A DNA stretch of 64,000 bases, from contig CM049314.1 in NCBI GenBank assembly GCA_026874595.1, forward strand, positions 26,419,729-26,483,728, read 5' to 3'. The translations under genes were made by a program, and so were the position numbers. Positions 60,868 through 64,000 of the stretch are shown here, piece by piece (the first letter of the stretch is position 1; the number at the start of each line of letters is the position of its first letter). Source of the DNA: Sipunculus nudus. Its lineage: Eukaryota > Annelida > Sipuncula > Golfingiida > Sipunculidae. The notes under the pieces are model-generated. The model did no database searches, was not told where the DNA came from, and worked only from the letters and a program-made list of their open reading frames with translations.

Positions 60868-60880
60868 TATATATATGTGT
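60816..60880. repeat. (TA)n microsatellite with ACACAT interruptions
   Basis: Two TA runs, each bounded by TACACATA. It leads directly into the ACTGCGTTC module. Confidence 0.95.
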
Positions 60881-61320
60881 GGACTGCGTTCGAAGACAGC
60901 AACTCGGAGCAGGGCATGGTTGCCCTTTTGGTGTATGCACACACGGAGACAAATCGATCGGCGTGTTACATTTGAAATAACACGTGACAAAATAAAAAAT
61001 AACTTGATTCCAAGGAAACGCAAACTCAAGCATGGGCGGATCAATGCTTGAACAACATTTTTTGTCAGCTAGAGAGGAAATCACAAAACAGGCACATTTC
61101 ATGAAATACATCAATGCATTACACTACCGGCGGGTTTCGCCACCACCACATGGAATTTACAGGTGGCTGTTTGATCGTAAAATCAATGATCCATTAAATC
61201 ACCCCCGTATGCCAGACTTACCATGGGTTAACTCTGATGGGTGTTACGACGGGCTCAATGGCAAACTGGGCTCAATGAAGTGTCAAAATAAGCAGAAGAG
61301 CCGAGTACAATAGCGACCAC
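60881..61320 (+). repeat. Microsatellite-linked module, related to 38.16-38.5 kb
   Basis: GGACTGCGTTCGAAGACAGC AACTCGGAGCAGGGCATG (adjacent blocks), GTGTATGCACACACGGAGA, AACACGTGACA, CAAACTCAAGCATGG and GAACAACATTTTTTGTCAGC correspond in order to the 38 kb module. A 93-codon frame (61032-61313, starting MGGSMLEQHFLSAREE) continues past the homologous part. It has reasonably balanced composition but no known domain. Confidence 0.65.
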
Positions 61321-61630
61321 GCTCAGAATAATAGTCTATAGAGTATAAAATCTCCGGTGACCACAAGCTCTCATCTCGGTTTAACTAGCTTTGATCTGAC
61401 ATCAGCCAGTCCGACTGTATGTTGTTGTTCAGTGTTCTTTTTTTACCGATATGGTATTAGTCCTTATATTATGGAGGTGCTGGTAAAGTCATTTGCTGGA
61501 TTCGTTTTGTAAATCTTAATAAGTATTCATGGAAAATAAGTGCAAATCAAAATTAAGAAAATTGGGAAATATATAATCAGACATGTTTAAAGTCAGGTGT
61601 TATTATATAGATATATGTTTATTAAAAGAC

Positions 61631-61634
61631 TCTT

Positions 61635-61697
<63 letters not shown>
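61631..61697. repeat. Compound (CT)n(TA)n microsatellite
   Basis: About 13 CT units run directly into about 19 TA units. Confidence 0.95.
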
Positions 61698-61698
<1 letters not shown>

Positions 61699-61709
61699 TA
61701 AATGTATAT

Positions 61710-61753
61710 ATACACTGCGTTTTAAGACAACAACTTGAAGCAGGGATTTGGTT
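61710..61753 (+). repeat. Short third copy of the ACTGCGTT module
   Basis: ACACTGCGTTTTAAGACAAC, AACTTGAAGCAGGGAT and GGTTCC follow the TA microsatellite. This matches the start of the 60.88 kb module, after which homology is lost. Confidence 0.7.
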
Positions 61754-62063
61754 CCTTCTTACTTTCTATTTTTCTCTATCTTGTTTCTATAATTGTGTGG
61801 TTGCATAATAATGGATCTGCACATTTAATTGTTTCATGAAACCAATATGCACTCAAAAGTAACTGTGAAGACAGCACTATTGACGTGGGATAGATTTTAT
61901 CCATAGAGCAATAGAGCAAAGCTGTTAAACATGAACATTATTATACTAGGCTAGTATATATATACTAGTATATTTCAATTGCCGTTCTGTGACCAAAAAT
62001 CAAGGTGCTTAAATATATTTATACTTTTATTATATCTGCTATTTATAAATGACTTTTTCGTAA
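61754..62063. other. No feature recognised
   Basis: Short AT-rich interval between the module fragment and the long repeat. Contains a small palindromic TAGTATATATATACTA near 61952. Confidence 0.5.
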
Positions 62064-62843
62064 ACAGCAGGCATGTCAAATGTTTCAAACTGTCCTACTA
62101 TATTTTAGAAACAAATGCCAACCTGATGTTAAAATATTCTATAAATTTCAAGAAGATTCACGTATGACATCCTGTTATTAATTTCACATATGACCTTTGT
62201 GTTTTTGGGCTCCATGTTTCAATAATGCTAAAAGTCTCGAGTCACACTCTAAAGGCAATGTAACTAAATCATCTATTCTTGTTATAAATGTTTACGGTCT
62301 TGTACTGTATGGGTTTAATTACCATTAATAAGGTTTAAATTTTAAACTTATTTGAAGACTTTAAATAAAGAGTCTATGAGCAAAACAACATTGGCTTTTT
62401 AATGTATACATTACATGTTTATGTATTTTAGGATTCAAAACACTGTTTTACGCTGCTGCCTCTCATGGTTTTCTGTTCATTCAGTCTGACATATATAGGG
62501 AATCCTAGCGCTGGGTCAATAAGCCAATGCGGACTGTGTAACGCCTTATTTTAAAAAAACGAATGGTGTTCCGTTTTCAATGAAGTCAGCTGTGTTTCAT
62601 AAGCTCGAGAGTAAGTGCAGTCGTCCAATACTTTGGTCTTTTATATCCCGTCTCTTTTGAAGTAGGCTGGAACCACGCAAGCCAATGCCGGTTTGCTCAC
62701 TAGAAAATTGTTTTACGAATACTTTTAAAATTGATCTGTCAAAAGACAGATATTTCTTTTAATATCCAGCTTATGTGTTCACTTACAAAATAAAAATATT
62801 AAAAATAAAAACTGCCATTCTTAAGATTAGAAAATATGTTAGC

Positions 62844-63216
62844 AGAAAGCAGGATTATAGTTACAACATGCATGATAAGAATAAGGGTAAACTTCAAAAT
62901 ATACTAATATGTGCGTTTGTCTGTGTGCTTGCAGACCAGGCAAAACATTACATACACACACATATATGTATGATTTTTGTTGTAGATGACCAAAATAGTC
63001 TGGGGAATGAAATATCAGCTCTTTGTTCAGGAAAGCAGGATTATAGTTACAACATTCATGATTAGAATAAGAGTATACTTCAAAATATACTAATATGTGT
63101 GTTTATCAGTGTGTTTGCCTAACAGCAGGCAAAACATTTCAAACACACATATGTATGATTTTTGTTATATGATGACCAGAACAGTCTGGGGAATGAAATA
63201 TCAGCTCTTTGATCAG
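62844..63216 (+). repeat. 187-base tandem duplication inside copy 2
   Basis: Unit 1 (62844-63030) and unit 2 (63031-63216) both start GAAAGCAGGATTATAGTTAC and end with GGGGAATGAAATATCAGCTC TTTG..CAG. Copy 1 of the long repeat has the unit once. Confidence 0.9.
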
Positions 63217-63249
63217 TCCACCCTCATTGTATACATACAAGGGTTGTCC

Positions 63250-63392
63250 TATTATAATGGTTCAAATACTATAACTGGTACTTCTTGATTCATCTATTAC
63301 TATGAATATTACTATTACAATATTTGTCCTCTATTACTATTACTGTTACTATTACTTGGCTTCTATTACTAATATTTATACTATTACTTTAC
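63250..63392. repeat. Degenerate (TATTAC)n array in copy 2
   Basis: CTATTACTATTACTGTTACT-like clusters, the counterpart of 53094-53236. Confidence 0.85.
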
Positions 63393-64000
63393 TTTCAAAA
63401 AGTGACATTGCCATATGCTGACCTTGCCCATCACATTACCCCACACCCATTCCCTGTAGGTGAACATTAAACGTGTTCATCTATTTAAATTGAAATTCTT
63501 GTAATTTTATTTCCTTAATAAAAATAAAAAGAAAATAGATTCTAATCCTGCAGTATAAATAAAGTTTCTCTAGCAATTTTAGTGCATAATTTGGTACTTA
63601 ATTAAGTTATCACACGTGTTTTAGTTCAGCTGGTTTGAAGTATAACATAAACCCAGTTCCCGGTAGGTTCAAATTCACCATAGTTAAAGGGACTAGCTTT
63701 TATATATAATAATACATTTCACAGACTCTTCAACAGAGATTTAAATAAACAACGTCATGTTGAGAACAGTTTAAAAAAGAGTAGTACTGAATGATCCTGA
63801 AACAAAATTATTTTAGGAATGTTTGGTGCAATTAAGTGTAAATGAAAATCGGTTACTATTCAACACAGCATAAACCAAGAAATATACATTTATATCTGCA
63901 TATCTTTTAATTATACAAAACAAACAATGTGTACATAGTCCTACTTCCTTGTAACATTCAAATTCAACCTATTCATGTTCATCAAAACAGAGAAGTCATG

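Larger units (their letters stand above)
62064..64000 (+). repeat. Long dispersed repeat, copy 2 (truncated by the window end)
   Basis: Same orientation as copy 1. The left part matches 49.38-50.37 kb and the right part matches 52.99-53.85 kb, so the 2.6 kb block of copy 1 is absent here. It also has an internal tandem duplication. Many small indels suggest an old duplication or two insertions of one element family. Confidence 0.9.

Noticed and set aside
1-64000. CRISPR array, bacterial operon, phage or plasmid features
   Set aside because: No direct repeats with regular spacers, no operon-like packing, and strongly eukaryotic repeat content.

Overview
This window looks like intergenic or intronic DNA from an animal genome. 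It is AT-rich, has long (TA)n microsatellites, and contains many decayed non-LTR retrotransposons, inverted-repeat DNA elements and tandem or dispersed repeats. The mix (L1/Tx1-type elements with RRM or CCHC ORF1 proteins, an L2/CR1-like element, a Ty3/gypsy trace, AT-microsatellite-linked modules resembling bivalve pearl/Helitron-like repeats) suggests an invertebrate, most likely a mollusc. That identification is inference from repeat style; no host gene or rRNA is present to confirm it. I found no intact host protein-coding gene. Most open frames are under 110 codons, and the longest recognisable one (175 codons) is a retrotransposon endonuclease.

Layout. 1-9.9 kb: unrecognised AT-rich DNA, a hammerhead-ribozyme-like motif at 1.95 kb, and a 0.93 kb inverted-repeat element bounded by TA microsatellites (4.13-5.07 kb). 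10.0-12.4 kb: minus-strand L2/CR1-like retrotransposon (endonuclease, reverse transcriptase, C-terminus), heavily mutated. 12.87-13.8 kb: a THAP zinc-finger fragment with broken downstream coding-like sequence, split by a repeat that recurs at 34.3 kb. 14.1-15.1 kb: L1-type ORF1 (coiled coil plus RRM-like end). 15.3 and 18.6 kb: two small inverted units sharing a TTATTGACACACGG motif. 16.3-17.7 kb: two different retrotransposon C-termini with zf-RVT motifs. 21.6-22.3 kb: diverged tandem repeat. 22.76-26.7 kb: the best-preserved element, a plus-strand L1/Tx1 ORF2 with every endonuclease motif but several frameshifts, stops and a changed catalytic YADD box (YAND). 26.9-28.3 kb: small coding-like fragments on the minus strand, one resembling the SWIM-zinc-finger part of YqaJ-type proteins. 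30.2-33.95 kb: minus-strand L1/Tx1 element with ORF1 and endonuclease but apparently no reverse-transcriptase core. 38.0-38.75 kb: tRNA-like (SINE-head) sequence next to a tandemly duplicated module that recurs at 60.9 and 61.7 kb. 38.87-39.88 kb: possible hAT-like inverted-repeat element. 40.4-41.1 kb: possible Helitron 3' end. 46.9-47.3 kb: Ty3/gypsy integrase C-terminus. 49.4-53.9 kb and 62.1-64.0 kb: two direct copies of one long repeat, differing by a 2.6 kb insertion and a 187 bp tandem duplication. 54.6 and 57.4 kb: two related coding-like segments on the minus strand, the second below a TATA/CRE promoter-like cluster.

The genes do not form a working system. Most of what can be said concerns the decay, nesting and duplication of mobile elements.
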